Source: JBGTCY01 sp041748615
GTDB taxonomy: Bacteria; Bacteroidota; Bacteroidia; Chitinophagales; CAIOSU01
NCBI GenBank assembly: GCA_041748615.1
Contig: JBGTCY010000264.1
Span: 1 to 19,359 of the forward strand
DNA length: 19,359 bases
Direction: 5' to 3'
The position numbers were made by a program, and so were the translations under genes. The first letter of the stretch is position 1; every line of letters starts with the position of its first letter. The notes below the pieces were generated by a model. It was not told where the DNA came from. It searched no databases and saw nothing but the letters and a program-made list of their open reading frames with translations. This document shows positions 1 to 7,794 of this stretch, in pieces.

Positions 1-75
1 ATAAACCCATGCGGGTAAAAATAAGGAAGAACTTCTTAGTGAAGTAGTCAAAATAACTTCCGCATTTTGAAGCGC

Positions 76-103
76 AGATTTTAGGCTTTAGAGATTAGAT
101 GCA
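76..103. repeat. Degenerate 7-bp-period tract
   Basis: Four consecutive heptamers can be read in phase: AGATTTT, AGGCTTT, AGAGATT, AGATGCA. Each starts with AG followed mostly by T-rich sequence. It resembles the clearer heptad tracts at 10820-10889 and 13868-13895. It lies in the non-coding first 235 bases, which otherwise show only the hairpin at 144-190 and no gene. This tract is the weakest of the set and could be chance. Confidence 0.3.
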
Positions 104-143
104 TTTATTATTTTGTATTCGTGCCTTATGTTCTATTTTCACA

Positions 144-190
144 TAGCGCAAGTTTGCGCGATTGCTTTGAGCAAATGATAACTTGTGCTA
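144..190. repeat. REP-like nested hairpin upstream of the Uma2 gene
   Basis: The outer arms TAGCGCAAGTT (144-154) and AACTTGTGCTA (180-190) are complementary with one mismatch. Inside sits a second perfect hairpin, TTGC-TTTGA-GCAA (162-174). The left arm can alternatively fold locally as GCGCAA-GT-TTGCGC (146-159). Such compact palindromes in a non-coding gap resemble repetitive extragenic palindromes. Only one copy is present in this window, so the repeat status is inferred. Confidence 0.4.
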
Positions 191-235
191 ACTTCTTTAT
201 TGATAAAATAGAAAACATCCTGTAAATTTATAATC

Positions 236-853
236 ATGTATCACGATAAGGAAAAACAACCTGACATCTTTGAAGAACCTGACCTCTCCGGCACATACAC
301 CGCTGCCGATTATCTGCAATGGAAAATGGCGGAGATGGTGGAAATCATCCGGGGAAAAATCTTCAGGATGTCACCTGCCCCGTCAAGCAGGCATCAAGCC
401 GTGAGCATGGAGTTGAGTTTGCAAATGGGATATTTTTTTAAAAAGAAAATGTGCCGGTTATTTGCAGCGCCTTTTGATATTTATTTTACGAAAGATGGTG
501 AAGATTATAAAAAAACAAAAAACGTAGTTGAACCCGACCTGTGTGTGATTTGCAATCCGGATAAAATCAAATCGTTCGGCTGCGTAGGAGCGCCCGATTT
601 AATCGTTGAAATTCTTTCTCCTTCGACATCCATGAAAGACCAGAAGCTGAAATTCGAGTTGTATGAGGAGTATGGCGTGAAAGAATATTGGTTGGTTTAT
701 CCTGAAACCAAGTCGGTTATCGTAAATGTTTTGAAAAATGGAAAATACAGAACCCAGCGCCCGGTCACCGAGGATAAAAAACTAAATTCCATTATTTTTC
801 CTGAGTTGGAAGTGGATTTGAATGAGGTGTTCCAAGGTATAAAAGAAGAGTAA
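236..853 (+). CDS. Uma2 family (DUF820) PD-(D/E)XK nuclease-fold protein
   Basis: 205 residues, near the usual 180-200 for the family. An N-terminal helix region (about 22-45) is followed by the family's M-S-P-x-P turn and a histidine (45-53). The core carries E-P-D at 99-101 and V-E-I-L-S-P-S around 124-130, then a lysine-containing helix and E-Y-W at 150-152. These correspond to the acidic and lysine residues of the restriction-endonuclease-like fold. The family is annotated as putative endonuclease; its real substrate and role are not established. It is often found in many copies in Cyanobacteria and environmental Bacteroidota. The ATG at 236 gives the expected N-terminus. It stands alone, with no partner toxin, antitoxin or methylase beside it; the next gene begins 79 bases downstream. 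Confidence 0.85.
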   Translation: MYHDKEKQPDIFEEPDLSGTYTAADYLQWKMAEMVEIIRGKIFRMSPAPSSRHQAVSMELSLQMGYFFKKKMCRLFAAPFDIYFTKDGEDYKKTKNVVEPDLCVICNPDKIKSFGCVGAPDLIVEILSPSTSMKDQKLKFELYEEYGVKEYWLVYPETKSVIVNVLKNGKYRTQRPVTEDKKLNSIIFPELEVDLNEVFQGIKEE

Positions 854-932
854 AAGTAGGGGTATCCGGGGTCAGCATAAGTTATCATAACGATATATCA
901 ACAATACAGAAAGGGAAAATAGTAATCTTAAG

Positions 933-2486
933 ATGCAAAAATTATTTATAGTATATTTATATTTAATAGATTTTACTTTCATCAGAGCGCAAGTAATAAC
1001 ATTTGAAAAAACGATTGATGTGGATAATGGCTTAGAGAATCCTTATTCTATACTTGTAGAAAATGATGGATATGTTATAATAGGTTCGGGTACTGATTTT
1101 CTAACGCTGAATGGCTGGAGGGGAATGAAAATCGTTAAAATTGATTTAGAAGGAAATGTCTTATGGCAGTATGTTCATGGGTGGGAAGGCAAGCCGATTT
1201 TTTATGGAAGTCAGGGTTCATTTAAAAAGACAAGCGATGGTGGATATATTGGAGGCGTAAGCATGATGGACACTGCCACACAAAAGTTAGATGCTTTTTT
1301 AATTAAATATAATTCCATTGGGGATACAGTATTTACAGAACGATTTGGAGGAGCGAATGATGATATAGGATATTCGGCAATTGAATCAATAGATGGAGGT
1401 TACGCTTTATTTGGTCAAACAAAAAGTTTGGGGGACATTAATGGTGATTATTATTTAGTTAAAACTGACAGTTCGGGAAATTTCTTGTGGGAAAAAACAT
1501 ACGGCAGTAATAAATTAGATAGAGGAATTCATATCACAATTTCGGCAGACGGAGGATATATGTTGGGAGGAGGAGCTACGATTACAAATAATTTTCAAGC
1601 ATATTTAATTAAAGTTGATTCCACAGGTAACTTAGCGTGGGACAAAAGTTATGGGGGTAATTATACTACTTGTGGCGCATATATCAATAACACAATAGAT
1701 AGCGGCTACATTTTCTCATCTTGCACAGACAGTATTAAATCAGGTACTGACTTCACATATTCCATAACTAAGATTTACAGCAATGGGAATATTAAATGGA
1801 AAAAAATCTTTCCGCACAATCGATATCATGATATATTAATGGTTCGTGAAATACCGTCAGGGGGGTATATTTTCTGTGGAAGAGTAGAAGATGAAATCAT
1901 GTTAAAGATTGTTGCATGGATTGTGCGTTTGGACGAAAATGGAAACATTCTATGGCAGCGAAGGTTTGCTCATAATAATGAATATTTTACTTTTGGTCTT
2001 GTTACATCCGAGCTATGGGATATTCACCCGACACCGGATAGCGGGTTTATTGTATTAGGCAAGTCTTATGAGGATACTCAGGATTTTTGGGTATTAAAGC
2101 TTGATAGCCTCGGCTGCATAAATGGCTACTGCGGCTTAACCGATACCAATTGCTACTATCAGCCGTGGCCTTGTGTGCCTGACACTATGGATAGTTGTCT
2201 TACGCCACCATGTGATACCGTGAGTGTAAACAATTTCCATGCAGTCATCCATAACCTCATAGAGATTTTTCCCAATCCTGCCTTCGAAAAAATTAATATT
2301 TCCACCACATGTAATACTTGTGTTTTTTATCTCTACAATCAATTGGGTCAAGCTGTTTTAACATCCAGCCTTTCAGCAGAAATTCAAACGATTGATGTAT
2401 CGGATTTACAGTATGGGCTTTATTTATATATTGCAAGAAATCATGTAGATGCGATGCAAACAGGTAAACTCATCATCGGCAGGTGA
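933..2486 (+). CDS. Secreted seven-repeat protein with T9SS type A sorting domain
   Basis: 517 residues. A signal peptide covers about residues 1-19 (hydrophobic stretch ending I-R-A-Q). Seven sequence repeats of about 52 residues follow, marked by D-G-G-Y-like motifs at about 45, 102, 154, 206, 256, 309 and 369. Most are followed by a strand ending L-(I/V)-K-x-D-x-x-G-N-x-x-W. Seven such units suggest a seven-bladed beta-propeller; this is inference. A cysteine-rich linker (Cys at 395, 400, 407, 414, 422, 427) leads to the C-terminal sorting domain at about 443-517, with F-P-N-P near 446-449 and the final G-K-L-I-I. Type IX secretion would export and cleave it at the cell surface. The gene is clearly more AT-rich than its neighbours. 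It ends 34 bases from the convergent DUF368 gene. The ligand or role is unknown. Confidence 0.85.
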   Translation: MQKLFIVYLYLIDFTFIRAQVITFEKTIDVDNGLENPYSILVENDGYVIIGSGTDFLTLNGWRGMKIVKIDLEGNVLWQYVHGWEGKPIFYGSQGSFKKTSDGGYIGGVSMMDTATQKLDAFLIKYNSIGDTVFTERFGGANDDIGYSAIESIDGGYALFGQTKSLGDINGDYYLVKTDSSGNFLWEKTYGSNKLDRGIHITISADGGYMLGGGATITNNFQAYLIKVDSTGNLAWDKSYGGNYTTCGAYINNTIDSGYIFSSCTDSIKSGTDFTYSITKIYSNGNIKWKKIFPHNRYHDILMVREIPSGGYIFCGRVEDEIMLKIVAWIVRLDENGNILWQRRFAHNNEYFTFGLVTSELWDIHPTPDSGFIVLGKSYEDTQDFWVLKLDSLGCINGYCGLTDTNCYYQPWPCVPDTMDSCLTPPCDTVSVNNFHAVIHNLIEIFPNPAFEKINISTTCNTCVFYLYNQLGQAVLTSSLSAEIQTIDVSDLQYGLYLYIARNHVDAMQTGKLIIGR

Positions 2487-2520
2487 TGAATAAAAATTTC
2501 AGAAACAATTCCTTCAATCT

Positions 2521-3480
2521 TCACCCTTTCCCTTCCGGAAGCGGTTTGCTGAATCGTTCCATCAGCCAAATGACAAAAACGCCCGCGATGATTAAAAAGA
2601 GCGCGAACACCGTTTCGCCCTGAAAATTCTGGATGAAAGAGCCGCCTAAAGCTTCCGGAAGCTGCCAATCATAGCCGATGATGCGCGGCTTTCCCTTGCT
2701 GCTGAGAATCAATTCCCCGGCAGCGTCCAACAAAAACCTGGGAGTTTTCCAGGGCCAAATGGTGGCAAGCGAACCCATGATGAAGCCCGTCATCCCGGCA
2801 ATGGTGTGAGCGCGGTATTCATTGAACAGCCACGAGAGCACATAAGAAAAAGCAGGCAACCCAATCGCGCAACCCGCGCCAAACGGCAACAGGATTTCCC
2901 AGCGCATCTCCGGGATGGCGCGTAAAATCAACAGATAGTTCCCCATCAGAATCAGGATGAATGAGCCGGAAATTCCCGGTAATATCATGGAACAAATCGC
3001 CACCACTCCGCAGATAAAAAGGTAAAACACGTTTTCATTTTCCATGGCAGGCGTGAGCAGTGAAATCAAAACAGCGCCTATCGCGAAAACCAACCCGATT
3101 AACATCGTCCCGGCATTCCATACTCTGATTTGTTTGGAGATAAAATAAACCGAAGCGATGATCAACCCGAAGAAAAACGACCAGATTAAAACCGGATAAG
3201 CTATAAATAAAAACTCTAACAGCTTGGCGAAACTGATAATGCTGGCAGCCACTCCACCCAGTAAAGCCGCCAGAAACCATAAGTCCGTTTGACGGACGAA
3301 ATCATGAAAACGTCCTTGCAGAATGAGTTTCAACGCTGCCGGATTCATGGCTTTGATTGCGTTAATCAGTCTTTCATAAATCCCGGTGATAAACGCTATC
3401 GTGCCGCCCGAAACTCCCGGAATCACATTGGCAGCGCCCATTGCCATCCCTTTCAGAAAAATTCCAATGTAGCTGAACAT
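2521..3480 (-). CDS. DUF368 membrane protein, undecaprenyl-phosphate translocase (PopT-like) family
   Basis: 319 residues, strongly hydrophobic, with about eight to ten membrane segments. The family hallmark is an inverted duplication. The first half has I-P-G-V-S-G-G at 20-26 and the second half L-P-G-I-S-G-S at 167-173, each starting a probable re-entrant helix. DUF368 proteins (PopT) and the unrelated DedA/UptA proteins have been shown in other bacteria to flip undecaprenyl phosphate back to the inner leaflet of the cytoplasmic membrane. This recycles the lipid carrier for peptidoglycan and other envelope polymers. The same job is inferred here. The gene is single, convergent with the T9SS gene and divergent from the arginase-fold gene. 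The start at 3480 places the first PGxSGG motif at the usual distance. No envelope genes adjoin it. Confidence 0.9.
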   Translation of the reverse strand: MFSYIGIFLKGMAMGAANVIPGVSGGTIAFITGIYERLINAIKAMNPAALKLILQGRFHDFVRQTDLWFLAALLGGVAASIISFAKLLEFLFIAYPVLIWSFFFGLIIASVYFISKQIRVWNAGTMLIGLVFAIGAVLISLLTPAMENENVFYLFICGVVAICSMILPGISGSFILILMGNYLLILRAIPEMRWEILLPFGAGCAIGLPAFSYVLSWLFNEYRAHTIAGMTGFIMGSLATIWPWKTPRFLLDAAGELILSSKGKPRIIGYDWQLPEALGGSFIQNFQGETVFALFLIIAGVFVIWLMERFSKPLPEGKG

Positions 3481-3509
3481 ATCTTGGATTTTATTTAAAA
3501 ATACGCGGG

Positions 3510-3517
3510 CAAAGATG
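3510..3517 (-). promoter_or_regulatory. Possible -7 box for the DUF368 gene
   Basis: On the minus strand the sequence reads CATCTTTG, one base off the Bacteroidota TAnnTTTG consensus, about 30 bases before the DUF368 start. No good TTTG -33 box is seen at the proper distance, so the call is weak. Confidence 0.3.
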
Positions 3518-3568
3518 GTAAATATTCCGGGAGGGAGAGATACGCATCCGTGTCAGCCTCACCCCCGC

Positions 3569-3589
3569 CCCCTCTCCAAAAGAGAGGGG
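3569..3589. repeat. GC-rich hairpin in the divergent intergenic region 3481-3766
   Basis: CCCCTCTC (3569-3576) and GAGAGGGG (3582-3589) form a perfect 8-bp stem with a 5-base loop. It lies between the divergent DUF368 and arginase-fold genes, so a simple terminator role for either is unlikely. It may be a dispersed palindromic repeat. The rest of this 286-base gap holds A/T tracts and no gene. Confidence 0.45.
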
Positions 3590-3766
3590 AGTCCGGGCTA
3601 TTTACCAATTAACGGGAAACCCAGTATTATTTTTTCTGCCGGGAAAATGAAGACAGTTCATTCGCTCGGATAGTACATTTTTTTTATAAAATTGTTGAAA
3701 TGTGAAAAAGGGGTAAAGAGGGGAGCGGGAGATTGCGGTTAATTTTTCAAAAAAAATAATTACACC

Positions 3767-4936
3767 ATGATTGAAGATATTCTCAGCCCGATTCCCTGGA
3801 ACATTATTGAGCGTTACAAAGCGTTGCCCGCAAACCGCTGGGGTGCGAATGTTGAATTTTTCCAGGGGGAATTGCCCGATTTAGAAAGCATTCATATCGC
3901 CATCATCAGCGTGAAGGAAGACAGAGGCGCGCTGGAGAATGAAGGGTGTTTCGATAGCGCGGGAGCCGTCAGGGAACAACTGTATCAATTGGTTTGTCAT
4001 CACCCCTCACTCAGAATTATTGACCTGGGAAATCTGGAAAAAGGCAACACGCTCTCCGATACGTATTTCGGACTGACGGGCGTGCTTGAGTTTTTGATGA
4101 AAAGTAAAGTGACGCCCGTTATCATTGGCGGCAGTCATGACCTGATGAACGCGCAATTCAAGAGCTACACCGCTTTTGATAACGACATCAATGTCAGCGT
4201 GGTGGATGAGCGCGTTGATTTGGATGACATTGATGGTGAAATTAATGACCAGAATCATCTTTCACGCGTCATCACCGGCAATCCGCCCTTTCTCGGCAAC
4301 CTGAATCTGCTCGGCTATCAATCACATTTTTCAGACCCGAAAGCCATTGAAACCCTTGACAAACTTGGGTTTGAATGTTGGCGCTATGGCGCTTTGAGAA
4401 CGAATATGGAAGAGGTGGAGCCTTTAGTGCGGGAGTCAGACATGATGAGTTTTGATATTTCCGCCATCAGGCAGTCAGACGCACCGGGCGTGAAAGGCGC
4501 GTCACCCAACGGTTTTTCGGGCGAAGAAGCCTGCCAGATTTGCCGCTATGCCGGACTGAGCGACCGGCTTTCGTCCTTCGGTATTTATAATTTCAATCCC
4601 GTGTTTGACCGCAATGAACAAACTGCCCAACTCATCGCGCAAATGATTTGGTATTTCACGGACGGATTCTACAACAGGAAAGATGACCGGTTGACGCTGA
4701 ATGAAAAAGATTTTTACCGTTACATTGTTCACTTAGATGAAGGGCATCATGATTTGCATTTTTGGAAAAGCCGCAGAAGCGACCGTTGGTGGCTGGAAAT
4801 TTCAGTGCCCCAGTTGGGAAAAAAGAAAGTGAAACCCGTGTTGGTGCCCTGCTCCTATGCCGATTATAAAGTAGCAAGCGCGGGCGAACTTCCTGAGCGC
4901 TGGGTGAAGGCGCAGTTGAAAATGACGGTGGCGTGA
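3767..4936 (+). CDS. Arginase/formimidoylglutamase-fold protein with a degenerate metal site
   Basis: 389 residues. Residues about 1-300 are a ureohydrolase (arginase/agmatinase/formimidoylglutamase) domain. Active-site landmarks are present but altered. G-G-S-H-D (121-125) keeps the first His (H124). The D-A-H-x-D motif is D-E-R-V-D (147-151), so its His is Arg149. The S-F-D-x-D-x-x-D-P motif is S-F-D-I-S-A-I-R-Q (228-236), so the second Asp is Ser232. The guanidinium-binding Glu of the E-x-N-P motif is Asn275. By comparison with arginase, the four ligands of metal A remain, while both ligands unique to metal B are lost. A C-terminal extension of about 85 residues (301-389) with H-H-D and D-R-W-W motifs is not part of classical arginases. 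Database-style names such as formimidoylglutamase should not be taken as proof of activity. There is no histidine-degradation gene nearby. Confidence 0.75.
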   Translation: MIEDILSPIPWNIIERYKALPANRWGANVEFFQGELPDLESIHIAIISVKEDRGALENEGCFDSAGAVREQLYQLVCHHPSLRIIDLGNLEKGNTLSDTYFGLTGVLEFLMKSKVTPVIIGGSHDLMNAQFKSYTAFDNDINVSVVDERVDLDDIDGEINDQNHLSRVITGNPPFLGNLNLLGYQSHFSDPKAIETLDKLGFECWRYGALRTNMEEVEPLVRESDMMSFDISAIRQSDAPGVKGASPNGFSGEEACQICRYAGLSDRLSSFGIYNFNPVFDRNEQTAQLIAQMIWYFTDGFYNRKDDRLTLNEKDFYRYIVHLDEGHHDLHFWKSRRSDRWWLEISVPQLGKKKVKPVLVPCSYADYKVASAGELPERWVKAQLKMTVA

Positions 4937-5077
4937 AAAACTTACCTCCCTCCTGAAATTCTTAGACGATTCAATTGTCATTCGCTTCGCTGTCATCAAA
5001 TTGTTATTCTGTTTTATTATAATGAATAACTACCGAATGACCAACGAATTACATTTAAATAACGTATCCCTATTTAC

Positions 5078-7267
5078 GTGGAGTTAAGAATTCTGAATAA
5101 ATCGCCTGACTTTCGTTCTTCACCCCGCAACTTTCCGGTTGATAAAATTGGCAATAACTTTACACCGATGCTTTCAAATGAAAATCAGGAGTCTGTTCCC
5201 GAAGTTTGGCAAACAGCGGAATCCATTTCCGTTCGCCCCATTTTCACGGAGAGCGATAATAAAAATGACCTGAGCAGGGGCAGCGCTGCCGGAATTCCAC
5301 CATTTTTACGAGGACCTTATGCCAGTATGTACACGGTGCGTCCGTGGACTATCCGGCAATACGCGGGCTTTTCTACGGCTGAAGATTCCAACGCCTTTTA
5401 CAGGCGCAACCTCGCGGCAGGACAAATGGGTTTGTCCGTGGCATTTGACTTACCCACCCATCGCGGCTATGATTCAGATAACGAACGCGTGAAAGGAGAT
5501 GTCGGCAAAGCCGGTGTCGCGATTGATACGGTGGAAGACATGAAGCGGCTTTTTGAAAATATACCATTGGAAAAAATGTCCGTTTCCATGACCATGAACG
5601 GAGCGGTCATTCCCGTGCTTGCTTTTTTTATTGTTGCCGCGGAGGAACAGGGTGTTTCACCGGAAAAACTGAACGGCACCATTCAAAATGATATTTTGAA
5701 AGAATTCATGGTGCGCAACACTTACATCTATCCGCCACACTCATCCATGCGGTTAGTCACGGATATTTTTCGTTTCACCTCCGAAAAAATGCCCCGCTTC
5801 AATTCCATCAGCGTGAGCGGCTATCACATGCATGAAGCCGGTGCCACAGCCGACATCGAACTGGCTTACACACTCGCGGATGGGTTGGAATATGTGAGGG
5901 CGGGACTAAAAGCGGGTTTGGAAATTGATGATTTCGCCCCTCGCATTTCATTTTTCTGGGGCATCGGGATGAACCATTTTATGGAAGTAGCAAAAATGCG
6001 GGCTGCCCGTGTGCTTTGGGCAAACCTGATGAAACAATTCAATCCGCAGGATGAACGCACGATGGCTTTACGCACTCATTGTCAAACATCCGGATGGAGC
6101 CTCACCGCGCAAGACCCTTACAATAATATCGCACGCACCTGTATTGAAGCGCTTTCAGCCGCGCTGGGACACACACAGTCGCTGCATACCAATGCCTTAG
6201 ACGAAGCGCTCGCTTTGCCAACCGATTTTTCCGCTAAAATCGCCCGCGACACTCAGTTGTTTTTACAGAATGAAATGAACATCACCAAAGTGATCGACCC
6301 ATTAGGCGGTTCTCATTATTTAGAATATCTCACCTCAGAATTGGCGGCAAAAGCCGGGGAACACCTCCGCGAAATTGAGGAACTGGGAGGAATGGCAAAA
6401 GCGATTGAAAGCGGCATTCCGAAAATGCGGATTGAAGAATCAGCCGCGAGACGACAGGCGCGCATTGATTCAGGGCGTGATATTTTGGTGGGCGTCAACC
6501 GGTTTCAGGTAGAATCGCGTGAGCCGCTTGAAATTCTTGAAGTGGATAATACCAAAGTTCGACAGACGCAGATTGAAAAATTAGTTCGGGTAAAAAAAGA
6601 AAGAGATACTGATGCGGTTCAAAAAATTTTAAATAAACTAACAGAATCAGCCAAAAATGGAAATGGCAATTTATTGGAAATTGCAGTGGAAGCAGCGAGG
6701 AAAAGAGCGACATTGGGAGAAATATCTGACGCGCTCGAAAAAGTTTTTGGCAGGTATCATGCTCCCACCAAAGCGATAAGTGGCATATATTCGGGCGAAA
6801 TGCAAAACGACCAATCCTTTATAAACGCAAAATCGCTTTCAGATGATTTCGCGGAAAAAGCGGGCAGGCGTCCGCGAATCATGATTGCCAAACTCGGTCA
6901 GGATGGGCATGACAGGGGCGCAAAGGTGATCGCTTCCAGCTTTGCCGACCTCGGTTTTGATGTGGACATCGCCCCGTTGTTTCAGACACCCGCGGAGGTG
7001 GCGCGGCAGGCGGCTGAAAATGATGTGCACGCGCTGGGCATTTCCAGTCTCGCTGGCGGACATAAAACATTGGTGCCCGAAGTGATTGAAGAATTAAAAA
7101 AAATCGGAAGACCGGACATCATGGTTATTGCCGGGGGCGTGATTCCCGAATCCGATTATCCTTTTCTGAAAAAAGCGGGTGTTTTTGCCGTTTTTGGTCC
7201 CGGCACCAAAATCCCGGAAGCCGCATCGGGGATTCTCAAAGAATTGATGGATATTTTATTCCGGTAA
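5078..7267 (+). CDS. mutB: Methylmalonyl-CoA mutase, large (catalytic) subunit
   Basis: 729 residues from a GTG start. It interconverts methylmalonyl-CoA and succinyl-CoA using adenosylcobalamin, in the cytoplasm. A TIM barrel spans about 70-480, with M-Y-T-V-R-P-W-T (84-91), V-R-N-T-Y-I-Y-P-P (212-220) and S-G-Y-H-M (247-251). The barrel Tyr85 and Arg213 are those that select methylmalonyl over isobutyryl substrates. The C-terminal B12-binding domain (about 597-729) has D-G-H-D-R-G (609-614), whose His is the lower cobalt ligand. Length matches large subunits or homodimeric mutases. The GTG is preferred because homologues have 35-45 residues before the first conserved V-W-x-T-x-E segment; an in-frame ATG at 5168 would leave only about 12. 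No small-subunit gene, epimerase or MeaB chaperone gene is adjacent, although many Bacteroidota carry the small subunit just upstream. Confidence 0.95.
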   Translation: MELRILNKSPDFRSSPRNFPVDKIGNNFTPMLSNENQESVPEVWQTAESISVRPIFTESDNKNDLSRGSAAGIPPFLRGPYASMYTVRPWTIRQYAGFSTAEDSNAFYRRNLAAGQMGLSVAFDLPTHRGYDSDNERVKGDVGKAGVAIDTVEDMKRLFENIPLEKMSVSMTMNGAVIPVLAFFIVAAEEQGVSPEKLNGTIQNDILKEFMVRNTYIYPPHSSMRLVTDIFRFTSEKMPRFNSISVSGYHMHEAGATADIELAYTLADGLEYVRAGLKAGLEIDDFAPRISFFWGIGMNHFMEVAKMRAARVLWANLMKQFNPQDERTMALRTHCQTSGWSLTAQDPYNNIARTCIEALSAALGHTQSLHTNALDEALALPTDFSAKIARDTQLFLQNEMNITKVIDPLGGSHYLEYLTSELAAKAGEHLREIEELGGMAKAIESGIPKMRIEESAARRQARIDSGRDILVGVNRFQVESREPLEILEVDNTKVRQTQIEKLVRVKKERDTDAVQKILNKLTESAKNGNGNLLEIAVEAARKRATLGEISDALEKVFGRYHAPTKAISGIYSGEMQNDQSFINAKSLSDDFAEKAGRRPRIMIAKLGQDGHDRGAKVIASSFADLGFDVDIAPLFQTPAEVARQAAENDVHALGISSLAGGHKTLVPEVIEELKKIGRPDIMVIAGGVIPESDYPFLKKAGVFAVFGPGTKIPEAASGILKELMDILFR

Positions 7268-7300
7268 ATTTCCTTTCCTCAATTGTCACATTTTCCGGCA

Positions 7301-7666
7301 ATAAAGGGCTAAAGCCCTTCAGGTTTGGTTTTTTATATGATACCCCCCGATAAATCGCATTAGCGTCAAGCTAAGAACGCTGTTTTAATGTCATCCCTTC
7401 GGGATTCGATTAGCCCTCATTGGATTTATTTCTATAATCATATCACTCCTTCGGAGTTATTTTAGCAAATCCCGTAGGGATGAAATGATTATAGAATAAT
7501 GAAAAAAATAATGTAAATCCCGAAGGGGTGATATAAAATTGGGGTAATGAATAATATCAGAATCAAAGAGATGCATGGTTTCAGCCAAAAATTATCCACT
7601 TTGCCTGACGCCAATGCGATAAATCGGGGGCTATAAAAATGCCCATCATTAAAGGGTTTTAGACCT
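7301..7666. repeat. Nested imperfect palindrome / REP-like repeat cluster
   Basis: The 413-base gap 7268-7680 has no gene but is a layered inverted repeat. Outer level: AAGGGCT...AGCCCTT (7304-7319) is itself a perfect hairpin and is similar to 7652-7666 in inverted sense. Next: 7344-7371 and 7603-7630 are inverted copies matching at 24 of 28 positions. Next: 7391-7408 and 7514-7531 match at 15 of 18. Inner: 7431-7449 and 7477-7495 match at 16 of 19. Local small stems include ACTCC-TTC-GGAGT (7445-7457) and ATCCC-GTA-GGGAT (7469-7481). The organisation resembles clustered repetitive extragenic palindromes or a small non-autonomous element. It follows the mutase gene and precedes the yceD promoter. 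Confidence 0.65.
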
Positions 7667-7733
7667 GACTTTCGGGGAAAGTGACGAACTATTTTAATTT
7701 CATTCGTTGCAGTTTTAATTCAACAGATTTTTT

Positions 7734-7765
7734 ATTGGAACATCCCTCTTTTATATTTATCTTTG
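7734..7765 (+). promoter_or_regulatory. Promoter of the yceD-rpmF-fabH run
   Basis: TATCTTTG at 7758-7765 matches the Bacteroidota -7 consensus TAnnTTTG exactly. ATTG at 7734-7737, 20 bases upstream, approximates the TTTG -33 box. Transcription would begin a few bases after 7765, leaving a leader of about 20-25 bases before the GTG at 7795. Because the promoter lies inside any reading frame extended to 7681, it supports the downstream start. Confidence 0.6.
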
Positions 7766-7794
7766 CCAACCGTTTTTTTAAAAAGCACGTTGCA

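Noticed and set aside
4937..5077. Promoter for the methylmalonyl-CoA mutase gene
   Set aside because: No TAnnTTTG or paired TTTG boxes at a proper distance were found in this 141-base gap.
7681..7794. GTG-initiated 38-residue extension of the DUF177 protein
   Set aside because: It contains an exact -7 promoter box and has no resemblance to family N-termini; the GTG at 7795 gives the family start.
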